Assembly: GCA_963669155.1 (NCBI GenBank)
Contig: OZ022576.1
Span: 2,338,746-2,402,745 of the forward strand
Source of the DNA: Arbacia lixula
Lineage: Eukaryota; Echinodermata; Echinoidea; Arbacioida; Arbaciidae
Direction of reading: 5' to 3'
Length of the DNA stretch: 64,000 nucleotides
A program made the translations under genes and the position numbers. The notes below the pieces were generated by a model. That model searched no databases. It saw only the letters and a list, made by a program, of their open reading frames with translations, and was not told the DNA's origin. This document shows, piece after piece, positions 34,134 through 47,000 of this stretch; position 1 is the stretch's first letter, and each line of letters starts with the position of its first letter.

Positions 34134-34175
34134 ATAATAATAATAATAATAATACTTCTACTACTACTACTACTG
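34093..34175. repeat. Compound (ACT)n-(AAT)n-(ACT)n trinucleotide repeat
   Basis: About thirteen ACT units pass directly into about seven AAT units, then CTTCTACTACTACTACTACTG. Thr, Asn and Leu runs in the frames are repeat translations. Confidence 0.93.
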
Positions 34176-34994
34176 CTACCAAAGTCATATTTCTGCTTCC
34201 CTCTAACTATAATAAAAATCATGATAATAATGAGTATGATAATGCTAAAACACAACAATACAAGTACAATGATCATGATGATGATGACATGCCATAATGC
34301 TCGTGTTTATTGCCTTCATAGAACAGAATAATCCCCATTTCTGCAATACTTTGGCTACGTTTAAACGGAGATATGTCTTTCCAATGTCTAAATCCCTGAT
34401 TGCTTCTTAACTGTCATCAGGAGTACATCATTAGTGAGAAGGCACGGTGCAGACGAGGCTTGTAATCGTATATCTTCAGATTAGCACGTTCGTCTTGTCC
34501 TCGACCTTGGTGCATCCCTTATCTCATGTTGGCGGGACTTCACATACATCATCCCTCAAATCAGGATGAGATCCACCACTTCAAGGATGACGGACCAGTC
34601 ACGTGACTCAAGACGCGCATCAGCGTAATTACCACCTACATGTCGATCCGTCTATGTCTCGCGTCCCTGTAACACAGTGACAAATCGACGGAAATTAATA
34701 ACCATCTCCAGAAAAGGGATTATAAAAAGCAAGATTTCATTTCGCGTGAGTCATGGTTCGCCACTTGTTAGGATACAGGCATATAGGTGGGAAATATTGT
34801 GATGGCTGTATGAGACATAATGCATTTTTTTCTACGAGCCATGGGCATTAGGGGAATCCCTGTTAATGCAGGATGACAAAGGGTGCGGGTATATACAAAG
34901 AAAGGGAGAGGAGGAGAGAGGGAACCACATTCGGGAAAATGAGTAATGAAATATGAAGTTCGGAGCATTAGTAAAAATATCAGCAATATATAAG
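34176..34994. other. Non-coding interval
   Basis: Includes ATCATGATGATGATGA at about 34270-34286. No exon supported. Confidence 0.4.
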
Positions 34995-35048
34995 TAATAT
35001 AATAGTAGTGATACGAGTAGTAATAGTAGTAGCAGTAGTAGTAGTAGC

Positions 35049-35134
<86 letters not shown>

Positions 35135-35177
35135 CAGTAGTAGGCCTAGTAGTAGGAATATAATAGCAAAAGTAGTC

Positions 35178-35208
<31 letters not shown>

Positions 35209-35214
35209 CAGTGT

Positions 35215-35277
<63 letters not shown>

Positions 35278-35297
35278 TAGTGGTAGTAGTAGTAGTA

Positions 35298-35349
<52 letters not shown>

Positions 35350-35414
35350 AAGAAGTAGTAGAAGTAGAAGTAGTAGAAGTAGAAGTAGTAGTAGTATTAG
35401 TAGTAGTGGTAGCA

Positions 35415-35478
<64 letters not shown>

Positions 35479-35498
35479 AAGTAGAAGTAGTAGTAGTA

Positions 35499-35529
<31 letters not shown>

Positions 35530-35605
35530 CAGCAGCAGCAGTAGAAGTAGCAGTAGTATATGCAGTAGTAGCAGCAATAACAGCAATATCAGTAGCAGTA
35601 GCCAT
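34995..35605. repeat. Long (AGT)n trinucleotide array with AGA and AGC variants
   Basis: About 600 bases of AGT units on the plus strand with scattered GAA, AGC and GGT interruptions. Frame is kept over hundreds of bases in more than one register, producing apparent poly-Thr and poly-Leu frames of 210-257 codons on the minus strand. These are repeat artefacts, not proteins. Confidence 0.94.
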
Positions 35606-36639
35606 GGTAGCAATAATACTTGTAAAAATGACATCATTTTGCTGATAAAGAAAACGAAATACAAACCCTTGTCCATATCTACCATTTTTAAGCTATCATA
35701 ATTATAACAACCCGACTGGACAGTGAACAAAGCATGGCTTTTGCGTTGTGGCATTATGGAAATAAGTGGCACCTTCAAATTACATGCTTATTCATCCCTT
35801 TTAGTAACTCAAATCAGTATATTTCGTTCAGTCCGCAACGTACTGTGCTTAAACACGCGTATGCGTATATGTTGTCGATACTGTTTCGTGTATGTGGGAT
35901 GTGGACATGTCATGCACGATAAGAAACCTAAATCTGTCACACTTAATTATGGACTCGTAAATCATTTTCTTCTCTAAGCGTGACCAGTACGGAGCTCTTG
36001 GTCATTAACCCTTTATTGATAGCGAAAGCACACCAAACTAGTAATTCCGTAGTCATTAATCCTCATTCCATGGTTACGACCTTTAACGCCATTGTTGTTG
36101 TCGCAGATTAAGGTTTACGACGAGATGCGGATGAATAGAAATGAAGAGATTTACTAAAACGCATTGATCTCCAAGGATTGATGTACAATTATATCAAATG
36201 TTCGGACACAAAATACTCATCTATTGGAGGGTTCTATCAAACGTGATTGCTCTACATCTAGAAAATTAAGGCTAAAACGACAAACACATTGATATGTCAG
36301 TTTATTTTGAAGATTTATTTTAAAGATTGCAATTTATATTATATTAATTTCTTATCGTAATACTTATCTTGGAGTCGAATGCGTCTTTGTCCAGGAGGTT
36401 TTCAGTACTTATCATTCATATTTCCTCTAATAAAAATCATAAACCTCTTGTGTGTTTTGCTACAAATGCAAAACGGGAGAAACAACTTTGATACTAAAGA
36501 ACAGATCTTCAGGGATTATAGGACTGACAATCGTGAAAGCGTCCGTGGCTTCATCGTTGAAAAATAATACATACATCTTGTAAATACAACGGCAACTTCA
36601 TGTTAGGTCTGCATTAAAATGTGTGATAATCCATCAAGT
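35606..36639. other. Non-coding interval
   Basis: AT-rich. TTAACCCTTTATTG at about 36006-36019 begins like the TTAA elements but has no partner. No gene. Confidence 0.4.
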
Positions 36640-37110
36640 TTTCTTGTGTGGTATTTGACAGGCTGCGCGTTGTGTTTTAGATTCTCACGCCGCCGTTTCT
36701 CTCCGCGCACACCGCGTCGCGCACTACACTTCTTGAGCCTCGCGGGTAACAGCCAAGAAAACAAAGAACTCGACGACTTTAATGCGCGCGTGCGTGCGAC
36801 AGATTGTCTCGCGCGCATATGCCGGGCGGACGGGCCGCGCCGGGCAAGACGGACCTATTGTTATTCATAATCACATACCCTGATTATTGTCCCCGTGTCT
36901 GCCCCGGTCTCCCCCCTCTCCAGCTCTGGAGGAGTCTCTAAGGTAGCAGGAGGAGAGTGGTATCAGGAGCGGCGATCTTCCGTTGGAGGAGAAGGTGCTG
37001 GGAGCCAGGAGTGACTCATAGAGACACGGAAACCGACAAGATCCGTCATCCGTGGTGGAAGCCTCCTCGCTGGGGTGTGGGGTGTGGGCGGGAAAGTGGA
37101 GTGGGTGCAC
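36640..37110. promoter_or_regulatory. CpG-rich patch, candidate second promoter
   Basis: CpG density is visibly the highest in the window around 36660-36850 (words such as CACGCCGCCG, CGCGCGTGCGTGCG, CTCGCGCGCATATG). The plus strand has a CTCGCGG|GTAAC donor-like site at about 36740. Possible readings are an alternative upstream promoter of the minus-strand gene, the promoter of an unannotated plus transcript, or a GC-rich transposon. No start codon with coding follow-through was found. Confidence 0.3.
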
Positions 37111-37167
37111 TTTTCGTCTTACTAATGTCAAGACACCACCCCTTCATCATGACCTCTCCAACCTAGT

Positions 37168-37211
<44 letters not shown>

Positions 37212-37215
37212 TCTC

Positions 37216-37250
<35 letters not shown>

Positions 37251-37365
37251 TCATCTATCTCTCCCACTCTCTACGTTTATCTCCCTCTCTCGATCTACTT
37301 TCTCTCTTCCTATCTCCTGTCACCCTCCCCACCTATCAGTATCTCTTTCCTTTCTCTCTCTGCTA
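37168..37365. repeat. (CT)n with CTAT and CTGT blocks
   Basis: A CT run is followed by CTAT units, (CTGT)5 at about 37218-37237 and further degenerate pyrimidine sequence. Confidence 0.92.
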
Positions 37366-37494
37366 ATTTCTGACTTTCGTAAATCTTAAACTTCTCTTCT
37401 GGAGGTTCATCAGCTTATTACTTTTTTACCTTCCCTCTTCTGAAGTCTTCTTCCCACTTTGTTAAGAGTTCTTGCTTTCCAAACTAGAGGTCCT

Positions 37495-37639
37495 GGGCCC
37501 TGGCTTGCGATTACAGACTTGCGATTGATCGCAAGTTGACTTGCCAGTCATACCAGTCGTACCTCTGTATTAGAGATACGGGATGGGACATGCGCTCGAT
37601 TAAGATTCATCACAGTGCAGCTATTTATAAGACAGGGCC
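37495..37639. mobile_element. Second GGGCCC-ended MITE, about 145 bp
   Basis: GGGCCCTGGCTTGCGATTA at the left is matched imperfectly by the inverse of ATTTATAAGACAGGGCC at the right, giving shared GGCCCTGNCTT termini. Inside is a perfect hairpin, ACTTGCGAT-TG-ATCGCAAGT, at 37517-37536. Length and end type match the element at 33337, though the interior differs. Confidence 0.5.
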
Positions 37640-40073
37640 TTAATTCAAGTTCTGGCTATAAAGTGTTTACATCCCTGTAGAACGCGTTACACCCACACTT
37701 AACTGTCAGCCTCTACTCAGTCTGGTGCATTTTCTACATGGGTACCTAGCAGGAGGCATCCTCCAAAATTAGCTATGAGTGTCTGTGTCCAGTGAAAACG
37801 CTAGGCTAATGTCAGGGTATTAGCTAACCATTGTTATTTTGAGGGAAAGATGCATAGATGAGTAAATGAATACCGGACATAACGGGACATAACGGGACCC
37901 CGCTTCGCACAAAGCCCATCTCAAACAGAGGTTTGTCCGGGACAGGAAGAGCTTACAAAGTGTTAGATTTTATACATTTTGACGTTTAGAATTATCCTTG
38001 TCAACACGATTGGCGTCGTTTTATAGACCTCTACGTCAATGTGTCCGTGAACCAAAACTTACTTCTTTCTGCATTTCTCAATGTTTCTTGGAAGACAGAC
38101 TCTAGTAATTCTTTGTATTTCATTCGAGAAGTCCTAAAAAGATCTGGTAATATCCTAGCTTTCGATGTTTATAAAACGCTCGTAGAAAAATATATCAACT
38201 TCTAAGAAAAGGACATAAGTGTGAGCCACCCTTCTACGATACCCTTATTCTGTCACATGACCTCGTATCATGGCTGGGTCACATGGCCGACTAGACATCA
38301 ACTCCTATACCAGTCAATCATGAACCCTATGTCCATAATTCAACCTTCATTCGGCTGAAGAAGGGCGCCTGAATAAACAATTAATTACTCTACTTAAAAC
38401 TGAAAGCTTTGTCGATTGGCTCGTTCGTGCTAGCAAACATGTGCCACTAGTGAGACCAATAGTGAACGAAAACAAAGACCGCATCATATCATGAAGATTA
38501 GTTGATTTTTTTTAGGCTTTTAGGCTTTTATATGTTTGGAAAAATATATAGCACTAATTCAAAAACGAAAGTTCTTTTAAAACTCCTTTTGAGCCATATG
38601 GACCGAATGGCAATTAAACCCATAAACTTTGGGAGGTCGATGAAACTAGGTAATTAAAAAGAAACGAAATGAATGCTTTTCCCAAATCATTCTCCTGACG
38701 TCAACCATTCATCTGTTCAGAGGCGGCCAGATGCTTTCAGAATTAATGCGGCGCATTCTCCCTCCCTCCACCCATACAGACACTGTACACCATTCTGCCC
38801 GATTAGCTGCATAATACCCCATGTAATGATCCTACATAAGCCGTGGCTCAGCGAAGCGATACGATATCACGCGTCGGGAGACGACCGATTATCATTCGAT
38901 CACGATAAAAAAAAAAAAAAAGGCGTTTGGTCGCAACGGCTGTTTCAGCATACTATATGGACGCACGCACTTGTTGCCGTTTTCAGAGAGAAGGGGAACG
39001 AATAAGAGGTTTGTCTAACCTTTTTCGAACAAAAAAAAAACATATCAATGTCACTATTCAAAAGAACCTTGGCAGTTTGATCTTCGACGAGGAAGAAGGA
39101 AAAACATCAAATCCAAGAAATTAATCTTTAATCTCCATTATTTTCGAAAGGAGAGAAAGGAAAAGAAAGATAGAGAGAAGTCAATTGACATTGTCCTGAC
39201 TTCTTTCTATTATAAATTTCGATTTCCCATTAATATAAAATGTAGGGAGGGCAGTAGAAGGTTTGATTTTACATCCATGTAAACGTATGTATTTTGAAAC
39301 TATGAAGGCCTCGATATTGACTCGACACTCATTTCTTTGAAGTTTTTAGGGACATAAATTTTCTTCCCACTTATTTCCTATGTCATTTCAATTATCTCCG
39401 TAAAGACATGATTGAGTTAGGCGTGTTAAGCATGTGCACCTCTCTTATTTTGACAAGACAATAAGGGCAAGGCTTCATTTCTGAGTAGTGTGGGTTCGTT
39501 TTCTCCCCTGCGAATATTATTCGCATTTGTATTTCCACTTCTAGGCGTATGGTGTATCATATGCCAGATTCAACACTTCTGTGTCTGTTTCATTTTAATT
39601 CATCCTTGATCATCTATCTTACTCTCCATACCTCAACACAGATACAGGCGTCAGCGTATAAATGATATCATTGAGAATTCCAAACTCAATTCATTATATC
39701 CTGGGATATAATACTTCATCGGTTTCTCCCTTGGCGCAATCTATACCATGAAAGAAAAAACGCTCCCTGTCTTTCGCTTTTCTCAAATTATTTGATCATT
39801 TCAAGGTCGGATTTGAATACTGCAAGGCTGAGCAGGTCTGTACGTTTCGGTGTTGGCATTCCCCCCGTAAATAATAGATTGGTCCTCTTCTCCCGAAGGA
39901 ACCAGTTACCCGCTACTTGCTTGAATATTTGAAGGGGTCTCTGGGAGGACATCAATAGACAACGGGCTGGGGCTCCTTCACGCACCTGCTTATGGCGGGA
40001 AGCAGAGAGGATTGGAGAGACGCATGGAGGACAGGGAGAGGTGTGGGAGGAGAGACGGAGAGAGCGGGAGATT

Positions 40074-40078
<5 letters not shown>
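37640..40078. other. Non-coding interval
   Basis: A short duplication GGACATAACG occurs at about 37875-37896. An A15 run lies at about 38908-38922. No exon supported. Confidence 0.4.
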
Positions 40079-40114
<36 letters not shown>

Positions 40115-40130
40115 CGTGTGTTTGTGTGTG

Positions 40131-40162
<32 letters not shown>

Positions 40163-40310
40163 AGGGGAGAGAGAGAGAGGGGGGGGGGAGGGAGAGAGAC
40201 CGAGGTCAATATATATATGAGCATAACTATGTGTGTTTATGTGTGTGTGTGTGTGTATGTGTGTATGTGTGTTTATGTGTGTGTGTGTGTGTGTTTGTGT
40301 GTGTGCAAGA
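40079..40310. repeat. (GT)n - (GA)n - (GT)n compound repeat
   Basis: Two GT-rich blocks (about 40079-40162 and 40230-40308) flank a GA/G-rich piece. Cys-Val and His-Thr frames are repeat translations. Confidence 0.92.
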
Positions 40311-41604
40311 GATAGAGAGAGCGGAGTAAAAAAAAGTGCATAGTTGTGTATAATTGTGTGTGTATGTGTGTTATAGAGAGAATATTGATCAAACAATGTG
40401 TGGCAGGAAGAGAGAGGGAATGTGTTGAGGTGCAAGTGTGTATTTTGAGAGAGTGAAAGGGGGGGGGGGGGTGATTTGGATGATAAAAGTCCAATAGGAC
40501 GTTGAAAAGGTTGAAGCAGTATCAAAGTGAAACCCTATAATATATTATATCTACCATGTCAATGGTATACTATGTTTATTGTGTTAGCAAGGGTACACGG
40601 CCATCTAAATTACTTGAAAAGTATGAGATACAAAGTGGGCTCCTCCAGGTAGGAGTGCAATAACAATTACCAGAAATGGAGCAAACTAATATTCATAAAT
40701 GAGCTGTAAAGTGATCAGGACAATTTCTTTTTCCTGAGAAGAGGAAACATTTGGGCTGAGCAATACATTATCATGCATGCACGCCCCGGGTCCCACAGCT
40801 TCTGTACCATTACTTAACCCCTCGTTGGATTGATGTCGTATCATGTCATGTATGTATAAAAATCGTGTTTCTGGAAATGTCACAGATATCACCTCCAGGG
40901 GAATAAAAAAAACCGTTACGCGTTCCCAATTATAGTTACATGTTTCCCCAATAATTCACGAGGCTTCCTTTCTCATATATCATGTTGAGATGTTGTTTGC
41001 GACAGACGCCATAATTTCTTAGCGTTCCTTTTCGTCGCTCCTATACACGGTGTCACGTGACCCCCGTATCAGGGTATCATATTCATATTACATATTCTGT
41101 TTCCCTCAGTCATGCAGAAATCTAGCTAGCATCACGCGGTGACATTGCGTAGAGGTTGAAATCTTAAGTTGGTACAGATGTTAGTGAAAACTACAGTATA
41201 TAGCAAAATAGATGAGTTCAAGACCATTGGGTTCTGGAAAATTGACACATAGATATCATTACGTAATTCTAAAGGTTTTGATGACCACAAATTAAGATTG
41301 AGTTATGTTTTTGAAAATGAATTACGAAAGGGGTTGGAAATAACAGAATGTGTCCTCGTAAACTTGTCTTTATTTCTGCCGCATGAGATTTCATTATTCT
41401 TGATGTTTGTCAATCGATGACTGTAAAGGGAAATATCGGAACCTAATCACGTTTTGTGATCGGAATATGAACAAATGTGCTGCAGATTACATTGTCAATG
41501 TCTTAAATCCTCTCCACTCCAAACAATATGTCAGACGCGGTTTAGACTGCTGTAATAATAATGTTGCTGTAATGATGTTTCTCTTAGACCTGAATTGAGA
41601 AGTT
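40311..41604. other. Non-coding interval
   Basis: Contains a G13 run at 40459-40471. A 63-codon frame at 41407-41598 has no splice or family support. Confidence 0.4.
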
Positions 41605-41700
41605 TTTTAATTGAATTGAAATGCTTTATTTGATCAAACATGGCAACCCGAAGGCCGAATCTTGTTCAATGTATAATGCTGCAAACGTCATTCATGCACT
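41605..41700 (-). mobile_element. Possible 3' tail of a non-LTR retroelement
   Basis: On the minus strand the sequence ends with CAAATAAAGCATTTC followed by AATTCAATT units, an AATAAA-plus-short-repeat tail like those of CR1/L2-type elements. No reverse transcriptase frame is present. Weak. Confidence 0.2.
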
Positions 41701-42868
41701 GCATAGATGCAAGGCAACGCGGAATTAATTGCACAATACCCATGTTTAAGTCACAGACATCGTTTTTTTCCTTACAGTTTTCTAAACATTGAATGCTTGT
41801 GTTGATCTGTAGTATTGCGATAAAACTCATCCAATTCTTAATTTGGGTTTAAAATAGGTGCATGTAAATACAAATAAATCATTTTACTGATGAACAAAAG
41901 TGTAATGAGAATGGAACTTTACCGTTTGAATCTAAAACATCATCATAATGAATACTCCTGGCTATTTTAATTTGTAACATAATGTCATGCGATGTCAACA
42001 GACGTCTGAGACAGGTGCTCTAGATGTGTTTCCTATACCGGATCTATAACTTACGGGTCCAGTGATATCATATATACGAGGCTGTTTGTTTGTATGAGTA
42101 AATTAATAACTGACAGTAAGTGAGGTCAAATTCAAGTGCAGTGCACGAACGATGAAGGTGCAATCTCACACTATGTATGACACTGATATTGTCTTTTGAC
42201 TTTCTCCTTCCCCGTATTGATCCTTCCAAATAGATTACTTTAGTAATATACTGATATATTTCTAAATGTTATGGAACACTTTTGGTTTTATCTTTAACTT
42301 GGGTAATCTATTTTCCGTCCGAGATATGTGTGATTTGCGTGTGCATCTTCACAATGCAATTACTAGTTCTAGCACTGACAGTGGGATTAGTGGCCGATAG
42401 TGAAACTGTCCCCTGGCGACCCGGGTAGCTTTGAGCCGCTCCAAACGATCTAATTTGCCCAAGTGATTAGAAGATAGATGTGGGGCCGCTTAGAGTCGGT
42501 TCCGGTTATGGTTGAACCCTCTGACAGGAGAGGGCAGCTGTGTACCGTTTATGATGCCAGCCTGAAAGTCAAGATGTCATAGATATTTATAAGGCAAGAA
42601 GTCGTTCAAGGAAGTTACTCTATGCGTTTCTCTTGAAGGTAAAATGTCACTCTAGTCAAATTCTATAATTCCGATTTGTTCCAATTCTTTCAATTTATTT
42701 TCCACGCTTTAATGTATGCATTCACATGACGAATTAAACACAATTTTACTTACATTACATTCATAATGAAAGCGAACGAACAATCCAAATTATGACTTTA
42801 TATAACCCTTCTCTTGAATACCTAAATTGTTATTTTTTTTCTAATATCGTACATAATCTGTTATACCG
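41701..42868. other. Non-coding interval
   Basis: The 42380-42560 part is more GC-rich with words such as CCCAAGTGATTAG (NK2-like AAGTG plus ATTA) and may be regulatory. No exon supported. Confidence 0.35.
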
Positions 42869-42885
42869 CCCCCCCCCCCCCCCCC
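42869..42885. repeat. C17 homopolymer
   Basis: Seventeen consecutive C in AT-rich surroundings. Confidence 0.95.
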
Positions 42886-43475
42886 GCAAATAAAAACACG
42901 AAAGGGAAAGTAAATTTTTTATCAACACAAAAAAGATGTTGGTTGTAAAGCACTTATGGCGAAAAAATGCTTGTAGGTCAAGATCCACACGCTTTGTCCG
43001 TGTTGACCCACCACACAATGACCACTGCGTCACTCTAACACACCTCGACCAGGACTATCAGTATTCTGCGGTCCGCCTGATTATACTGGCGGTCAACAAT
43101 GTTTGCTTGCCTCTGAATCCTTTACGACGAAATTGAGTCCTAAAAAAGTCGAAGCGTCTCTTACTTCTTCTTCCCTTTATCATGTTTATGTTGTAGTCCC
43201 TTAAATCTCCACTCCTTGCTCTCATTCACATGCTGCTATTGTTTTGCTCCAGTTTTCTTTTGTTCCATTTCATATTAATGTTGCTTTTGTTGCTTTTGTT
43301 GGCTTTTTTCTGGTTGTTTTATTTCCTCGGCTCGTTTCTGCCACTCCTCCTTCTGATTGTTTTTTTTTTCTATTTCTTATTCTTATTCTTTACATGAGCT
43401 TTTGTTTGTCTTTATGAATTTCGTATAATGTCGTTCGCGTTCTTCCTTTTCTGATGTATTCTCCTTCTTCTTCCG
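42886..43475. other. Non-coding interval
   Basis: T-rich in its second half. No feature supported. Confidence 0.4.
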
Positions 43476-43531
43476 TCATCATCTTTTTCATTATCATCAT
43501 CATCATCATCTTCATCATTATCATCATCATG
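43476..43531. repeat. (ATC)n trinucleotide repeat
   Basis: ATC units with a few TTC/TTT interruptions. Confidence 0.88.
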
Positions 43532-43630
43532 TACGTCTTAATTTACGTCCCAGATGAGTTCACACTCACTACAGCCTCTATGTCGTGATCCTTTCATATT
43601 TTGCTCTATATAATGTCCTTTTTATTATTG

Positions 43631-43765
43631 ATGGAGAGAGGGAGTGAGAGGAAGGGCAGAGGAGATGAGAAAAGGGAGAGAGATAAGAGAGGGGGAAGCG
43701 GGGAGGAGACAGGTAGACATAGAGAGGGGGAGAGAGAGAGAGAAAGAAAAGTGGGAGAGGGGATG
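43631..43765. repeat. GA-rich polypurine tract
   Basis: GAGAGAG/GGGAG purines of about 130 bases on the plus strand. Confidence 0.9.
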
Positions 43766-45125
43766 TTGTTCTTTCTAATGAAGAGGCAAGTTCCGAGTTT
43801 CGCCTCGCTGAAGTGCCAGATAAATTTGCCCAACATTTAATGGTCAATCTCAACGCTCCGCAACGCACCCGAGACAAAGAACCGAAGTGACATCACAGCG
43901 CGACATGAAACATCAAACCTCGAAACAACGAGACCAGACGTATTTGCACAATTACGCAAAATGGTTGACATTGTTTTGAATATGGATGAAGGCGGATTGC
44001 GCTAGAGAGATGGGGAGGAGGAAAGATGATGGATGAAAGAAAAAAGTGCATCGAGTGTTCTCGAGTACGGCTGGGACGCAGAGGGTTGCTGCAATGATAA
44101 TATCCCCAAGGTATTGCCTGTTCTTATGCGGGCCAGGCCATCTGGGGATTGGGACGTGCTTGTGTGTTGCTGAGACCGGGTCTTGACATAATATTTTTCT
44201 TTTGGCGTGAGCCATGCCCGTTCCATTGCTGATCAAGCACGTATGCAAGTTTGGGAACGGGGTGAGTGGAGGAAGATACACCGAAGGAGAGGTTGATAGA
44301 GAGAAGGAACAAGAGCAGACCAAGACACCTGGAATTAATGAGATAAATGAATGCATGTAGAGAGAAAACAAACATTAAAGATGAACAAATAAAGGGAGGG
44401 AGAGTAGGAGAGCCAGAGATAGATACAAATATCAAAATGGAAAACGAAAAGCTGGTGCAACCATGCACTTGGTAGTATTTGTAAACGTGAAAATAAATTT
44501 AAGACATTTTAGACACGTTCAAATATCAAAATATTAAGCTTGCATTATTCATTGAGCGAAACTATGATTCCACTTTAAAAGATGCACGTTAAAAGCAACA
44601 TACAGGTACGTTATTTTGACATTGGGCAAAGAGGAGACAATACCTTTTTGGTTTAGTGAGTGCAGTTTTACATGACAGTTGCATATAGTACATGCGCATA
44701 GAACAATAGATAACATAAATGAACGAAAAGACGAATCTACCTGCATATCAGTTTACTGATTTCGGATCTGGTACTCTGAATGTATTGCTGTGCAGAAGAA
44801 CAGCTCAACACACAAGGGCACGTGAATGGCGGAATAATGGGGGAAACTTTAGGATTAAGCTTTTCTCCCTTTCAGACTATATAGTGAGACGGGAGGGTGA
44901 ATGCCTTTCCATTTGATCATGATACACGCTCCGACCCAGTTGTAGAATCAGACAGGGAAGGAATCGACACATCGAGGATAAAGAACTACGCTCTTTACGA
45001 GCACGAATTTCTTGCTCTACTTCATTCCTGGAGGAAGAGGATTGTCATCCTTGTTCGAGGGACCATTTAAAGGACGGTTCATCACTGGCAGGTGATCACA
45101 ATTTCTGTTTTGTATTTGCCCGTTC
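43766..45125. other. Non-coding interval
   Basis: The 44050-44270 block is of even composition and might be regulatory. No splice-supported frame was found. Confidence 0.35.
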
Positions 45126-45194
45126 AGTACCATAGGTGCAGGAAATGTGCAATAAGTCAATGGCCTTTTCCTGCCTTGGTACTAAGAGAGTTAA
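45126..45194. mobile_element. Small hairpin element ending in GAGTTAA
   Basis: AGTACCATAGGTGCAGGAAA at 45126 pairs with TTTCCTGCCTTGGTACT at 45167-45183 as an imperfect hairpin with a short loop. The outer right flank AGAGAGTTAA, read inward on the minus strand, begins TTAACTCTCTTAG like the ends of the TTAA elements at 2775 and 48363. The left outer end is not intact. Confidence 0.35.
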
Positions 45195-45925
45195 GGGTCA
45201 TTTTGGGTGTTCATTAGTGACGTGGTGGAAAATGCAACTAAATGACCGTAATTGTTGCGATGATATAACCAAAACTAATTTAATGCATGAAGATCCTTAC
45301 TGCGCAAAGAAATGATTAATTATATGCAGTCCACTTAAAAACATTTAAGAGTATTATGATGTCATAATTTTGATTGATAAAACAATGGTTTCATAATCAA
45401 ACATTTGAAAATGAAAATCATGGCAATGTATCTGATATGTTTGGTTTTACTTTGCAATTGGACCTTGTATGGTAATGATTTGCTTTGGTCACAGTTCCAT
45501 ACGTTTATCATACACGGAATGCAGGAAGGTCAATGCAATAAGGTGGATATAATTATTTGCTGCTGTGCATGCAAGCCTATAGAAGAAGACAATTGATTAC
45601 AATAAATAATTATTTATACTCCCATCACATGATACTAATGTATTTCAAATTAATGTAAATGTCATCAAATCAATAAAAGCACTAAATATGAAAAATGAAC
45701 ATTTTTGTTCCTGAGGTGAGATGACTGAATTTATTCATACATCGGAAGGTTACATCTTAAGCCAGAGCCAGCCGAGTGAATGAGCGAGTGAGCGAGTGAG
45801 AGTCTCCTTCATGCAGGCAGCCAACAATGTCTTGCTGCTAATGTCTTCCCGGGGCCATGGTGGTGGCGGAAATGGAGGAAACGTGTTTCCAGCGGGCCCC
45901 ACTACCTCCGATCGATCAACGACGA
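45195..45925. other. Non-coding interval
   Basis: AT-rich to about 45760. GAGTGAGCGAGTGAG words near 45782-45800 lead towards the GA tract. No gene. Confidence 0.4.
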
Positions 45926-46185
45926 CTTCTACGACGGTGGAGAAGGAGAGGAAGAGAAAGTGTGAAAGGAGAGATATATAGGAAGAGAGAGAGATAGGTA
46001 TAAAGGAGAGTAGGGAGAGATAAACAGGGATAGAGAGAGAGAGACAGAGAGAGAGAGGAGGGAGAAAGAACGGGTAAATAGATATATATAGGTAGAGAAG
46101 AGAGAAGGATTGGAGAGAGAGTTAGAAAGAGGTAGAGGGGTAGGGAAAAGGGGGCAAATGGGTGAGAGAGAGAGAGAAAGAGAGT

Positions 46186-46231
<46 letters not shown>

Positions 46232-46440
46232 GAGGGGGGGGGCGAGAAAGAGATTTAGAAAGAATGGAAGAGAGTGAATTAATGTAAGCATATGCATATT
46301 TTATATATGGAAAGTGTGCGTGTTAGAGAACAGGGAATAACAGGAGGAGAACGATAGAGAGAGAGAGAAAGAGAGAAAGAGAGATAGAGTGAGAGAGAGA
46401 GAGGGAGAGAGAGGGAGAGAGAGAGAGAGAGTGAGAGAGT
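45926..46440. repeat. Long GA-rich polypurine tract
   Basis: About 500 bases of degenerate purine sequence with pure (GA)n at about 46200-46228 and 46408-46429, interrupted at 46240-46345 by mixed sequence. Confidence 0.9.
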
Positions 46441-46675
46441 GTGACTTCAAACAGGAAGTAAGCTTTTCTGAGTCTAAATGAATACTAAGATACATTAATG
46501 TCGCTGAAAAGACATGTGATCGCAATGTGATATTTACACCCTTGTTCACATCTACTGTAGATCACACAACCTCCTCTCTCCCACCCACCCCCCCCCCTTC
46601 TTATTTCCCTCTCTCCTTCTCTCTTCATCGCCCCCTTTTTATATCGTTAGTATCATTTTAAATTTCATTGCAACA
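46441..46675. other. Non-coding interval
   Basis: Mixed sequence with a C-rich patch at about 46580-46597. No feature. Confidence 0.4.
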
Positions 46676-47000
46676 TACACACTCACACATTATACACGCA
46701 CGAACAGATATACATAATGTACACACAAATACAAAAAAATACTTTCCAAACGCACAACTCCTTCACACACACACACACTCACAAGCACGCATTCACATTC
46801 AAACACACATACATTCTTTATGTATTCACATACGCACATTTGAAACACATAGACTGTATAACACCCACGTACACACATACATAAATAATTATTTCCGTAC
46901 ATGAAAGGTTTATACATGTATAATTCACATACGGACAAACATACACTTACAGAACCATACTTACATATACACACAAACTGGACACACGAAAAAACACGCA
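46676..47000. repeat. Degenerate CA-rich tract
   Basis: ACACAC, ACATAC and CACACA words over about 320 bases; an old decayed (CA)n microsatellite. Confidence 0.85.

Noticed and set aside
34832..35778. Poly-Thr and poly-Leu proteins of 257 and 210 codons on the minus strand
   Set aside because: Direct translations of the AGT trinucleotide array; no non-repetitive protein sequence.
39788..40525. A 245-codon minus-strand frame with His/Thr-rich repeats
   Set aside because: Built on the (GT)n block; flanking residues show no family signature and no splice support.
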